Positions 1-8,700 of a stretch of DNA of 64,000 nt are shown one piece after another (within the stretch, counting starts at the first letter, position 1; each line of letters starts with the position of its first letter). The position numbers and the translations under genes are program-made. Under the pieces are notes generated by a model. The model had not been told where the DNA came from, did not search any database, and was given only the letters and a program-made list of their open reading frames with translations. Origin of the DNA: Ketobacter sp. MCCC 1A13808 (GTDB taxonomy: Bacteria; Pseudomonadota; Gammaproteobacteria; Pseudomonadales; Ketobacteraceae); contig NZ_VRKW01000005.1 in the NCBI RefSeq assembly GCF_009746715.1, forward strand, positions 1-64,000, read 5' to 3'.

Positions 1-119
1 ATGGACCATGCCGATTCGAAATTGGAAAGCTGCCCTGAATCGATTTATTATTGAGTTTCCTGAGCGTTTGCAGAACTATATTTAAACAAAAGCAGTTACA
101 CGGTTTTGTTTACAGTCTC
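1..119 (+). mobile_element. Right end of an IS256-family insertion sequence
   Basis: The transposase C-terminal fragment is followed about 8 bases later by a sequence at 93-119 (AGTTACACGGTTTTG then TTTACAGTCTCG) that looks like an IS256-type terminal inverted repeat, with the family-typical ACAC and an outer CAGTCTC. It is similar, though not identical, to the outward-facing end at 4691-4715. The element probably ends near 119, leaving about 160 bases before the first defence gene. Confidence 0.6.
2..85 (+). pseudogene. 3' end of an IS256-family (mutator-type) transposase, cut by the window edge
   Basis: The frame beginning at base 2 reads WTMPIRNWKAALNRFIIEF followed by PERLQNYI and a TAA stop at 83-85. 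A tryptophan, P-I-x-N-W-K, A-L-N-x-F and F-x-x-R pattern at the extreme C terminus is characteristic of IS256-type DDE transposases (known family feature, recalled and not searched). Only 27 codons are visible, so whether the gene upstream is complete cannot be judged. It lies immediately left of the Gabija-like cassette. Confidence 0.72.
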
Positions 120-200
120 GAAGTGCGATATTTTTTCTTTGCGGTTCTAGCCCTAACTCTTTACACATTAGATCTCGGTTTTAAGTAATCAATGATGGCA

Positions 201-229
201 TTGGCTTAAAATGACGCACTAAATAATGT
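201..229 (+). promoter_or_regulatory. Weak sigma-70-like promoter candidate upstream of the Gabija-like pair
   Basis: TTGGCT at 201-206 and TAATGT at 224-229 are 17 bases apart, about 50 bases before the first start codon. Neither box is close to consensus. The whole 120-279 interval is A+T-rich, so chance matches are likely. Confidence 0.25.
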
Positions 230-279
230 TTGATGTATGCCTTTGGCTTTTACTCTGCATTTTCTTAAGGTTTTAATGA

Positions 280-2460
280 ATGAAAATTTCTTCCTTTACT
301 TTAAAAAATTACCGGCGGCTAGCCAATGCTACCTTGGTGCTTGATGATAAAACCACTGTGCTTGTCGGAGCGAACAATAGCGGAAAAACCTCTTGCATAG
401 GAGCGCTACATACGTTTCTGAGGGGGCCAGAGAACCTAAATATTCGTGATATATCGAAAAGGAATTGGAAGGAGATTCAACTGCTGGGAAAAAAAGTCGA
501 ACAAAAATTTCCTACAAATGAGGAAATAGGAGAACTATCGGGTGATCTAACTGGCTTATTGCCGAGTTTAGATATCGAAATTATGGCAGAAGCAAGTGAA
601 GCATATAAGCTCCGCGACATTCTGCCCGACCTGGAATGGTGCGGTGGTACTTTATCAGTTCGAATTAATTACGAAGCAGTCGATTTCTCCAAATTTTTTC
701 GTGAGTTTGTTGATACGAGAAGCGTAGTATCCAAGCATGGTGGTGAGGTAAGCCTGTGGCCAAAGGATTTATGTGACTTTTTAGAGAAAGGGCGTAATTT
801 CAGTAAATACATAAGACAAAAGCACTATATTTTGAGCAAGGAGGAAGAGTTTAATGAAGCAGGTGAGATTGTTGTTAATGAAATCCTACAGCCCCTCACA
901 TCCGAAGCTTTGAAAAAATTGATTAGAGTAGATGTTATATCAGAACAACGAGGCTTAGGATCGGAAGATGCCAAAGTTCAAAAAGGGCCTTATTCAGAAA
1001 AGCAGCGTCTCAACAAGTTGCTCCGTGAATATTATGAGCACATTCTTAATCCAGAGGATTTACCTGAGGCCGACGACCTAATAGTACTGGGGCAACAGCA
1101 AAAATTAGAAAAGGACTTCACTGACAGATTGAATGGTCAATTTGAAGCTCCTTTCGAAGAACTCAAGAATATGGGATATCCTGGTATCGGAGGTAATCCG
1201 ACTGTTGAAATATCCGCAATGATAAGCGGCATGGATGCGCTGCGAAAAACCTCATCTGTGCGGTATCGTTTCGATAAAAATGAAGAGGAGTTTCTTCCGG
1301 AAAGTTACTTAGGACTAGGTTACCAAAATCTGATTTATTTAACATTCAGGCTTTTGGAATTTCGCGATAGATGGATGCGTGTTGGTAAATCAGCATCATA
1401 TGACGGCAGTGTTGAAGCGCAAAGTGAGCCAATTCATTTGGTCTTAGTCGAGGAGCCTGAAGTGAACCTGCACGCGCAAGTTCAGCGTGTCTTTGTATCG
1501 AAAGCTTATAATACGTTGAGAAATCACTCAAATTTGCGGGACAGGGAAACTCAACAAGACAACCCTGAATACCAAACCCAGCTTGTGATTAGCACTCATT
1601 CAAGCCATGTCGTCAATGATATGGACTTCAAGTCCTTGCGTTATTTCCGACGAAATAGTGCTGACAAGTCAATTTTAATGGACCATACATCAATCGCGAA
1701 CTTATCAGAGCTTTTTGTAAATCCGAAAAATGAGATTTTGTTTGTTAGAAAGCATTTGAAGCTCACTCACTGTGATATTTTCTTCGCTGATGGAGTCATT
1801 TTCGTGGAAGGTCAGGCCGAGAGTCTACTCGTACCAGAATTCATTAATAAGAGCTTTCCAAGCCTGTCGAATCGCTACATTTCCATCATCGAAGTGAGTG
1901 GAGCACATACGCACAAATATAAAGACTTAGTTGAAAAACTTGGCGTTGCGACTCTGGTTTTGACCGATATTGACTCAGTTGATAAGGATGGAAAGAGCTG
2001 TTTCCCACAAAAGAAAGAAGGCCAACTAACTAATAACGATACATTGAGGAAATGGCATCCGAGAATAGAATCGTTGGACGACCTAATAGACTTAAAATCA
2101 GTTGGGCATGGGATGAACAGTAATGGAGCACCACTTTACGTTGCCTATCAGAAGCCAACACAGATTTCTGGTAAGGAGGTATTGTCTCGAACATTTGAAG
2201 ATGCTTTGATTTTGGCAAACTTCGAGGATGACTTTTTCCAGAAGAAAGAGAGCATCAATGATGCAAAATTTAATTTTGAATATGGCATAAAGTCACTATC
2301 AGAATCACTTTATGATTACGTACAAAATTTAAAGAAAGGCGACTTTGCTTTTAACTGCCTTTTTCATCTATCTGACAACGAGACAATAAGCTTCACTCCC
2401 CCTAAATATATGAGCGACGGCCTAATGTGGTTGGAAAAGCAACTTTTACCAAGTTCGTAG
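280..2460 (+). CDS. gajA: OLD-family ATPase/TOPRIM endonuclease, GajA-like (Gabija defence)
   Basis: A 726-residue protein with an N-terminal ABC-type ATPase head and a C-terminal TOPRIM nuclease. Visible motifs are Walker A G30-ANNSGKT37, an ABC-signature-like LGLGYQN at 344-350, Walker B VLVEEPEVNLH at 388-398, and a switch-type STHSSH with H440. The TOPRIM part has VEG with E510 and E514, and TDID with D563 and D565. OLD proteins of this class followed by a UvrD-type helicase form the Gabija anti-phage system, where GajA is a nucleotide-controlled DNA nicking or cutting enzyme (known). It is longer than the roughly 580 residues described for GajA; the excess lies mainly between Walker A and the signature, and at the C terminus. 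Start ATG 280 has TAAGG at 266-270. The helicase gene begins 9 bases after the stop. Other OLD nucleases remain possible, but the neighbour argues for Gabija. Confidence 0.85.
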   Translation: MKISSFTLKNYRRLANATLVLDDKTTVLVGANNSGKTSCIGALHTFLRGPENLNIRDISKRNWKEIQLLGKKVEQKFPTNEEIGELSGDLTGLLPSLDIEIMAEASEAYKLRDILPDLEWCGGTLSVRINYEAVDFSKFFREFVDTRSVVSKHGGEVSLWPKDLCDFLEKGRNFSKYIRQKHYILSKEEEFNEAGEIVVNEILQPLTSEALKKLIRVDVISEQRGLGSEDAKVQKGPYSEKQRLNKLLREYYEHILNPEDLPEADDLIVLGQQQKLEKDFTDRLNGQFEAPFEELKNMGYPGIGGNPTVEISAMISGMDALRKTSSVRYRFDKNEEEFLPESYLGLGYQNLIYLTFRLLEFRDRWMRVGKSASYDGSVEAQSEPIHLVLVEEPEVNLHAQVQRVFVSKAYNTLRNHSNLRDRETQQDNPEYQTQLVISTHSSHVVNDMDFKSLRYFRRNSADKSILMDHTSIANLSELFVNPKNEILFVRKHLKLTHCDIFFADGVIFVEGQAESLLVPEFINKSFPSLSNRYISIIEVSGAHTHKYKDLVEKLGVATLVLTDIDSVDKDGKSCFPQKKEGQLTNNDTLRKWHPRIESLDDLIDLKSVGHGMNSNGAPLYVAYQKPTQISGKEVLSRTFEDALILANFEDDFFQKKESINDAKFNFEYGIKSLSESLYDYVQNLKKGDFAFNCLFHLSDNETISFTPPKYMSDGLMWLEKQLLPSS

Positions 2461-2469
2461 AGAGAAAAC

Positions 2470-4413
2470 ATGTCAGAAGAATTTTATTTGGCAGAAACAA
2501 AGCCTGTCGACTATGACTGTAGCGTTGACATTGGTATACAGGACTGCCTGAGCATAGCGTCGGGTAAAAGCTTCATTACCTTTGCGGGAGCTGGTTCCGG
2601 TAAAACATACTCTTTAAAGGAAGCTCTTGATTATCTTAAAGAGAGGTATTCTAGTGATTTTATTCGTCAAGGAAAACAAATCTCAGTTGTCACTTTTACT
2701 AATAATGCTGCTGACGAAATAAAAGATCGGATCGAACAAAACATAATCTTCTCTGTCTCTACAATTCATAGCTTTTGCTGGTCGGCAATTTCCGGATTTG
2801 ATCAAGATATTCGCAAGTGGTACTTGGAGACGATTCCCAATGACATAGCGAAGATTCAAGATGAAGAAAATCGTGGGCGCGCTGGTAAAGCTTCTGATGC
2901 TCGAAAAAGGACTATCAGTCGCTTGATTGAAAAGTTGGAATGGTTGTCAGAACCGCGCTCCTTCATTTACGATCCAAATGGTGTAAATTCTTCTGAAAAT
3001 TCGCTATCGCACTCGGATGTCTTGAAAATTTTCTCAAACTTTCTGACTACCAAACCAATGATGGGGGAAGTCATAGTGAATAAGTTCCCTTTTATATTTA
3101 TTGATGAAAGTCAGGATACGAACAAAGAGGTAATCAATGCGTTCTTTGAATTGAAAAATGCCAAATATGATAAAGTCGTCGTTGGCTTGTTCGGTGATAC
3201 TATGCAACGTATTTTTGGCGGTGGCGAACCTGATCTAGGAAAGACTAAGCCAAATGACTGGGTAGTATTTGACAAGAAAATGAACCACCGTTCAGCTAGA
3301 CGTATTGTTGGCTTGGGTAACCAAATTCGAAATGAAGATGATAAACGAAGTCAGTATGCTCGACATGGCGCTGTAGAAGGCTTTGTTCGTTATTTTCTGC
3401 TTCCCCTCGGAATTGAAAATAAAAACGAAGTTGAGACCAGTATTCGCGAGGCTATGGCGAATATTACGAAAGATGTGGATTGGGCAGATACACAATCTAA
3501 GGAGACAGCTATTTTGCTGTTAGAGCATAAAATGGCTGGGCGTAGACTTGGCTTTGATGACATGTGGGATAAGCTTTCAAAGTCAGACAAGATAAAAGAT
3601 CGAATTTCTGAAGGTGAAAATAACGAGTTGAATTTTTTCTCTAAAATTGTTTTTCCTTTGGCCGAAGCGAGCCTGAACGATAGGCGATCAGAATTAATGT
3701 CTATTTTAAGGGAAAGTAAGTCACCACTTCTAGATGCTAGTGTATTAGAGTCCAATAGAGAAGATCCCCTCGAACTCGCCAGAATGGCCGAACATGAGTT
3801 TAGAAATGTGGTTTCGAGTAAGAATGTCAGCTTTCGTTCGGTTCTAGAAATACTTTCTGAGCACAAACTGCTTAAAATTCCAGAAAAATTACAGGCGTTT
3901 GTGTCAAACTTTGAAGAAAGTGGGGATGAATTAGAGTCAGGCCAAGCTATACACGAGGCTGAGGAAGATCGTGTAGTCGCGGACAATAGTGAGTTTACTG
4001 CGTGGTCTGAAGCCTTAGAAACTGAATTCTTTCAAATTCGAAACTATAAAGAATACATTGATGAGGATTCAATATTTCGAACCCATCAAGGTGTTAAGGG
4101 TAACGAATTCGAACGTGTAATGGTAATCATGGATGATAATGAAGCAGGTGGATTTCTGTTTTCATATGAGCAGTATTTTGGTGTGAAGGAACTTTCCAAA
4201 GCGAGCCAGAAAAAAAGAGATGCAGGTGAAGAAACCGGTTTGGATCGCACCCGCAGATTGTTTTATGTCACATCCACGCGGGCGAAGACCAGTCTCGCAC
4301 ATGTAATTTATACGTCGGATATGAAAAAAGTAAAAAAATATCTCATCGATAAAAAATTTGCGCGAGAAGATGAATTTATAGAAATTAGTAATTTGAATTC
4401 AATAAGCGAATGA
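2470..4413 (+). CDS. gajB: UvrD/PcrA-like superfamily 1 helicase, GajB-like (Gabija defence)
   Basis: A 647-residue superfamily 1A helicase with the full motif set: Walker A GAGSGKT at 40-46, motif Ia FTNNAADEI, motif Ib TIHSFCW, DESQD at 212-216, a Q-containing motif III (GDTMQRIF), NHRSARRI as motif IV, motif V THQGVKGNEFE around 538-548, and motif VI YVTSTRAK at 599-606. In Gabija, GajB associates with GajA and helps activate it during phage infection (known). This copy is longer than the roughly 490 residues described for GajB, with extra sequence mainly between motifs IV and V (about residues 330-530). It starts 9 bases after the upstream stop with a poor ribosome binding site (AGAGAAAAC), suggesting coupled translation. 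The motifs needed for ATP hydrolysis look intact. No clear terminator follows. Confidence 0.85.
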   Translation: MSEEFYLAETKPVDYDCSVDIGIQDCLSIASGKSFITFAGAGSGKTYSLKEALDYLKERYSSDFIRQGKQISVVTFTNNAADEIKDRIEQNIIFSVSTIHSFCWSAISGFDQDIRKWYLETIPNDIAKIQDEENRGRAGKASDARKRTISRLIEKLEWLSEPRSFIYDPNGVNSSENSLSHSDVLKIFSNFLTTKPMMGEVIVNKFPFIFIDESQDTNKEVINAFFELKNAKYDKVVVGLFGDTMQRIFGGGEPDLGKTKPNDWVVFDKKMNHRSARRIVGLGNQIRNEDDKRSQYARHGAVEGFVRYFLLPLGIENKNEVETSIREAMANITKDVDWADTQSKETAILLLEHKMAGRRLGFDDMWDKLSKSDKIKDRISEGENNELNFFSKIVFPLAEASLNDRRSELMSILRESKSPLLDASVLESNREDPLELARMAEHEFRNVVSSKNVSFRSVLEILSEHKLLKIPEKLQAFVSNFEESGDELESGQAIHEAEEDRVVADNSEFTAWSEALETEFFQIRNYKEYIDEDSIFRTHQGVKGNEFERVMVIMDDNEAGGFLFSYEQYFGVKELSKASQKKRDAGEETGLDRTRRLFYVTSTRAKTSLAHVIYTSDMKKVKKYLIDKKFAREDEFIEISNLNSISE

Positions 4414-4566
4414 TGATTTCAATAATACCAAGTTTCTGAATTAAGAATGATTAGGTGATCAAGGTGACTTTCGTTAAATATGCCCAATTCATGCCAGTAT
4501 TATAAATATTTGGCAAGTCATATTTAGTATATTATATAGGAATTATTGGTCACGATCATGACGAAA
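4414..4566. other. A+T-rich intergenic stretch between the defence pair and the IS remnant
   Basis: No credible gene or terminator is visible. The sequence is strongly A+T-rich (for example TATTATAAATATT near 4498-4510 and TATATTATATAGG near 4527-4540) and ends where the truncated IS256-type fragment begins. The change to a more G+C-rich composition occurs just to its right. Confidence 0.5.
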
Positions 4567-4659
4567 CTACAGATAGGATGTGCCATCCTTGCCGGTGAGG
4601 TCTCGGCCATCACCTAAGGCTTTGAGAGCAGCTTCCATGTCGAAGGTTGGTTTTGTCAT
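4567..4659 (-). pseudogene. Truncated 5' end of an IS256-family transposase
   Basis: On the minus strand, ATG at 4659 opens a 30-codon frame reading MTKPTFDMEAALKALGDG, then RDLTGKDG, then four unrelated residues and a TAG stop. The F-D-M-E-A-A-L-K-A-L-x-D-G-x-D-L-T-G-K-D-G start is typical of IS256-type transposases (family knowledge). Homology stops after GKDG near 4580, where the normal continuation (LTPLIKQL-like) is missing, so the element was cut there. This fragment runs opposite to the transposase fragment at the left window edge. Confidence 0.7.
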
Positions 4660-4715
4660 AAGTCATATCTTTTGGTCTAATGATAAAGAAATGACACAGA
4701 ATTTTGAACACTATC
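4580..4715 (-). mobile_element. IS256-family remnant: left terminal repeat plus truncated transposase start
   Basis: Outside the transposase start, 4691-4715 reads ATGACACAGAATTTTGAAC then ACTATC, resembling an IS256-type terminal repeat. It shares the ACAC block and C-A-C/G-T-C/A-T-C outer end with 93-119 when both are read outward. The inner boundary is the point near 4580 where transposase similarity is lost. The remnant marks the right border of the A+T-rich island. Confidence 0.6.
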
Positions 4716-4789
4716 TATGCCGCTATTGGGCACACCCCAAACGGCCGTTAGACCGGATTGCGCAACTTCAACCTAAACAGGACTACTTC

Positions 4790-5782
4790 GTGACAATGTC
4801 AAAAAACCCTTACTACCGGCTTTTGTCAGCCTTTCTAGCCCTATGTTATCTGCATTTGGGGGGATGCGCTGCCAACCCAACAAGCAGCGAGGCGAAGGCG
4901 GACGCCAGTACAACGAATCTTTATGACCAGTATATGGCAGAGGAGCGCGCTTGGGCCGGGTTAACGACCAACACCCTGGCAGTGCGTAAAAACCTTGATA
5001 TTGTGTATTCCGAAGGGGGAAAGCGGGGTGCGCCGGTGCTGATCCTGCTGCACGGCTATTACGGCGATCGTAACAATTGGAACCGGGTTGCGTATCAACT
5101 GCGGGACCGCTTTCATCTGATTATTCCGGATTTGCCCGGCCACGGGGACAGCAGTGTGCACCCCGAGGCGGATTACACCTTCGCTGAAACTTCCTTCGTG
5201 TTGAGTGATTTTATTGATCAGCTGAAGATTCGCCGTTTCAACTTGGCAGGACATTCCATGGGAGGAGGCATCGCCATCCAGTGGGCGATGTCCAGGGGCA
5301 AGCAAATTGACCGTATGATTCTGGTGGACAGTGCAGGTAAATATCCCGGCAATACCTCGGTAATCGCCCGTCAGATGATGGACGGGGCGAACCCGATGCG
5401 AATTGCGCAGCCCGGAGACGCGCGCCGGGTTTTATCCATGGCGATGTCATTACCGCCGTTTGTTCCGCATCAGGTTATGAACGATTTTGAAACCAAACAA
5501 TTAAAACGCACGGCGGTTTATGATGAAGTGATGGCGGATATGCTGGCGCGGGATAAATCACTTGACGTGCGGTTTTTTAATGCGGCACTCAGATTATTCA
5601 AAATGCCTGTGTTGATCCTTTGGGGCGACCAGGACGCGATTTTCAGTGTGGATGTAACCAAGCAATACATGGAAAACCTGGGGGAGGCAAAGCTGGTAAT
5701 TCTGGAAGGGGTAGGGCACACACCGATTCTGGAAGCGCCCTGGCCAACCGCAAAGGCAATGGCGTCTTTTTTAACAGAATAA
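4790..5782 (+). CDS. Lipoprotein alpha/beta hydrolase
   Basis: An alpha/beta-fold hydrolase, probably an outer-membrane-anchored esterase or lipase. The frame is open from 4580, but that stretch runs through the IS remnant. A GTG at 4790 with AGGA 7 bases upstream (or ATG 4796) gives a proper lipoprotein signal: K5-x-x-Y-Y-R, a hydrophobic stretch and lipobox LGGC with Cys26. Alanine follows the cysteine, which favours the outer membrane. Catalytic features are the oxyanion segment LHGYYGDRNNW, nucleophile elbow GHSMGG (Ser156 from GTG 4790), Asp in WGDQDAIF and His in GVGHTPILEAP. The substrate cannot be predicted. Its stop is 2 bases from the end of the convergent signalling gene, so the two transcripts probably collide or overlap. 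Confidence 0.85.
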   Translation: MTMSKNPYYRLLSAFLALCYLHLGGCAANPTSSEAKADASTTNLYDQYMAEERAWAGLTTNTLAVRKNLDIVYSEGGKRGAPVLILLHGYYGDRNNWNRVAYQLRDRFHLIIPDLPGHGDSSVHPEADYTFAETSFVLSDFIDQLKIRRFNLAGHSMGGGIAIQWAMSRGKQIDRMILVDSAGKYPGNTSVIARQMMDGANPMRIAQPGDARRVLSMAMSLPPFVPHQVMNDFETKQLKRTAVYDEVMADMLARDKSLDVRFFNAALRLFKMPVLILWGDQDAIFSVDVTKQYMENLGEAKLVILEGVGHTPILEAPWPTAKAMASFLTE

Positions 5783-5784
5783 AC

Positions 5785-8700
5785 TTAAGCGACTGTAACC
5801 TGGTTGCGTCCGTGCTTTTTGGACCGGTATAAAGCCGCATCGGCCCGTCGGATTAGCTCGTCTTTGCCCGGGATGTCATCTTGCAACATGGAAACGCCGA
5901 TACTGATGGTGACGGTCAGTTGCTGTCCTTCATGCAGAACGCGGTGATTGGCGACTGAGCTGCGTATGCGTTCGGCGACTTCTTCTGCTCTGGGTATCGA
6001 CGTTGTGGGTAAAATTACCACCATTTCCTCGCCGCCGTAACGGGCAACCAAATCACTTGCGCGACAAGTGGACTTAATCAGTTGAGAGACCTCCCGCAAT
6101 ACCTGATCGCCCACCTGATGCCCCCAGGTATCGTTGAATTGTTTGAAGTGATCAATATCAATCAGTAGCAACCCCATGTCGCGATGGTGGGTTCGGGACG
6201 ATTCAATTTCCTGGTTCAAGGCATTTTGAAAGTATTCGTGGTTAAACAAGCCGGTGAGTCCATCAAATGCGGCTTTGCGGGAAAGTTCAAGGCGTCCGGC
6301 CGCTGCCATGACGATAATTTCCAGCGTGTCGAAGCGTTCCTGGGTAAAGGTCCCGGTGGCCAGATTATTTTCCAAATAAAGCAGTCCGATCAGCTCTACG
6401 CTGTCACCGCTACCGGAAACAATCGGCAAACAGAGCACGGAGCGGACCTGGTGCTGATGGATATAGTCATCCAGATCCAGTCCCGGAATTTCATTTTGTT
6501 TGGTCTGTGCGTCGTGAATAACGACGCTGGTTTGGGTGCGCATCACATAGTTAACCAGCGCCTGAGGCAGGCTGCCTTGTTCAATCGGCAATGATTGCAA
6601 TACCCGTGGAGTGCTTTCCACGCTGGATTCACCTTCGATACAGTAAAGGCCCTCGGCGTTGCGAAGTATCAATAACCCGCGCTGAGCACCGGCGAACTCC
6701 ACCGAAGTGGCGATTATGGCTTCCAGCATGCGGCTATGTATTTTTTCATCCGCGATGGATTTCAGGGCTTTCATCAGGGCGGTGATATCAATGCTGTCCA
6801 GCCGTTCCGTTTGCGTTCCCAGTCGTGGTGATGCAGGTTCGTTTTGGCGCAGCTCCATCAGCAAATGCGGGAACCGCTGGTGCAGGTTTTGTACTTTTGC
6901 TTGAGCACCCCAGCGTGCATACAAATCCCTGGCCTGAATCAGATAGGGACGCGCGACGGTGATACGCCCGGCAGCAAGGTGCATACAGGCGCAAAGTTCA
7001 CTGGCCAATGCTTGTTCCTGAATAAACCCGTTATCTGCGCTGCATTGGATCGCTTCGTCGAACAGCGTATTAGCCTTGTATTGTTTTCCGGTAACCCGCA
7101 ACCGTTCAGCCTCTACGATCAGAACTTTGTGACGATAATTTTCAGGGCAGCTTTTTGCCCAGGCTTTGAGTTTGGTGTGAACCCGTTTGACTTGGCGTAG
7201 CAGTTTGCGCTTTTGGGTGCTATCGGCATCGGCGACATTCGCCAGCCGGATCAAAGCGTCCACCATATAGACGCGGGCTGTTTTAAAGAAGCCACCCACC
7301 AGGCTGTCTTCGATGGCGGTACTATCGGCTTGCTCCAGAGCGCCTTTTATATCCCCAAACAGATAGCGTAGCCAAATGGACAATTCATGGTCCGTAGAGA
7401 TCAGGGTTTTGTCGCCAATCTGGGCATGTTGCTGCCGTTTCTGCTCGATATTGTATTGGGCGCCGGTGAGTACAGCCGGATTCTTGGCTAGCCCGAGAAG
7501 GTTGTCGCAAACCTGCAGCAAAGCGCTGACGTAGTCCAGGTTATTGCCTTGCTTGAGTGACTTCACGGCAGCATGACATTGCTGAAGTTCTTGCTTGAGT
7601 TGCAATAGGTCGTAGCCTGCATCCAACAGGTTATATAGACTGATTTCCCAAGCCAATACCGCGTACTCAAAATCGCCGTTTTCCATCGCCATGCGGTACG
7701 TTTGTTTTAATGGCTCGATGGTTGTTTGCACTGGTTCTTTCCAGTGTCTCACCATCGCGTTGAACACATGCATGCAGCGTGTCTGCATGGGCCTGAATTG
7801 AAACCGATTTGCCAGTTCCAGGGATAAACGCCCGAATGCATGGCCCTCATCCACTCTGTTCAACTGACTCGCAAGTACCATGCCATAGACTGCCCAGGAA
7901 CCCAGAGAGTTGGTGCAATGACCGAATTGATATTGAATACGGACTGAGCGCAAGGCCATCATCGCAAACATGTCCGGCTGAATAAATATTACCGCAGATC
8001 CGACCCGTTCCCCGATGTCATGGGCTGCAATATGATTCGGGTCTGTCATGGCCGGGGCTTTGGCCATTGCTGTTATGTCCGGTTTCCTCAACGCCCACAG
8101 GTTTTTAAACACTTCGATTACCACATGCAGTTTGCCTGGATTCTCAGGGTATCTGTGCTTACGACCGAACTTCGACATGAGGGGTTTTGCCAATTGCACC
8201 GCGTCTGCCAAGCGTCCACGGGCAATCAGCGCAGAAATTTGAACCAGTATGAGTTTCACTTTATCGAGCTCACCGGCGGCACTGCTGAATCCGGTCTTTA
8301 AAAGGCGATCCATGGTGTCATAGTCTTTGCTCAGATAGGCTGCCTCTGCCGCTTCGTTATGCAGCTCCAGCGTTAACCCATACTCACTTTGCCAGGACTG
8401 CAGCGGCAATAAGTCCAACGCAGAGGCGAAATAAAGATAAGCCGCCTGATAAGCGCTGGCGGCTTTAGCCCGTTGACCGGCTTTCAAGTTCAGACGGCAA
8501 AGTTGAAGTCGTTCGTCCTGGTCTTTTATGAAGGAAACGCCCAGGTTCAGGTGATTGGTAATATCAAAGAGCTGTTGCTCATGCTGGTGTGCAGGCAGAT
8601 TGTTTTGCAATAACCGGCCTATTTTTAGATGAGTGATTTGTTTGCTGGTGTCGTCCAGTAAAGAATAAGCAGCCTGTTGAATGCGGTCATGCGCAAATGC

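Noticed and set aside
4580-4789. N-terminal extension of the lipoprotein hydrolase by 70 residues
   Set aside because: This part of the frame runs antisense through the IS256-type remnant; the lipoprotein signal and ribosome binding site mark a start at 4790 or 4796.
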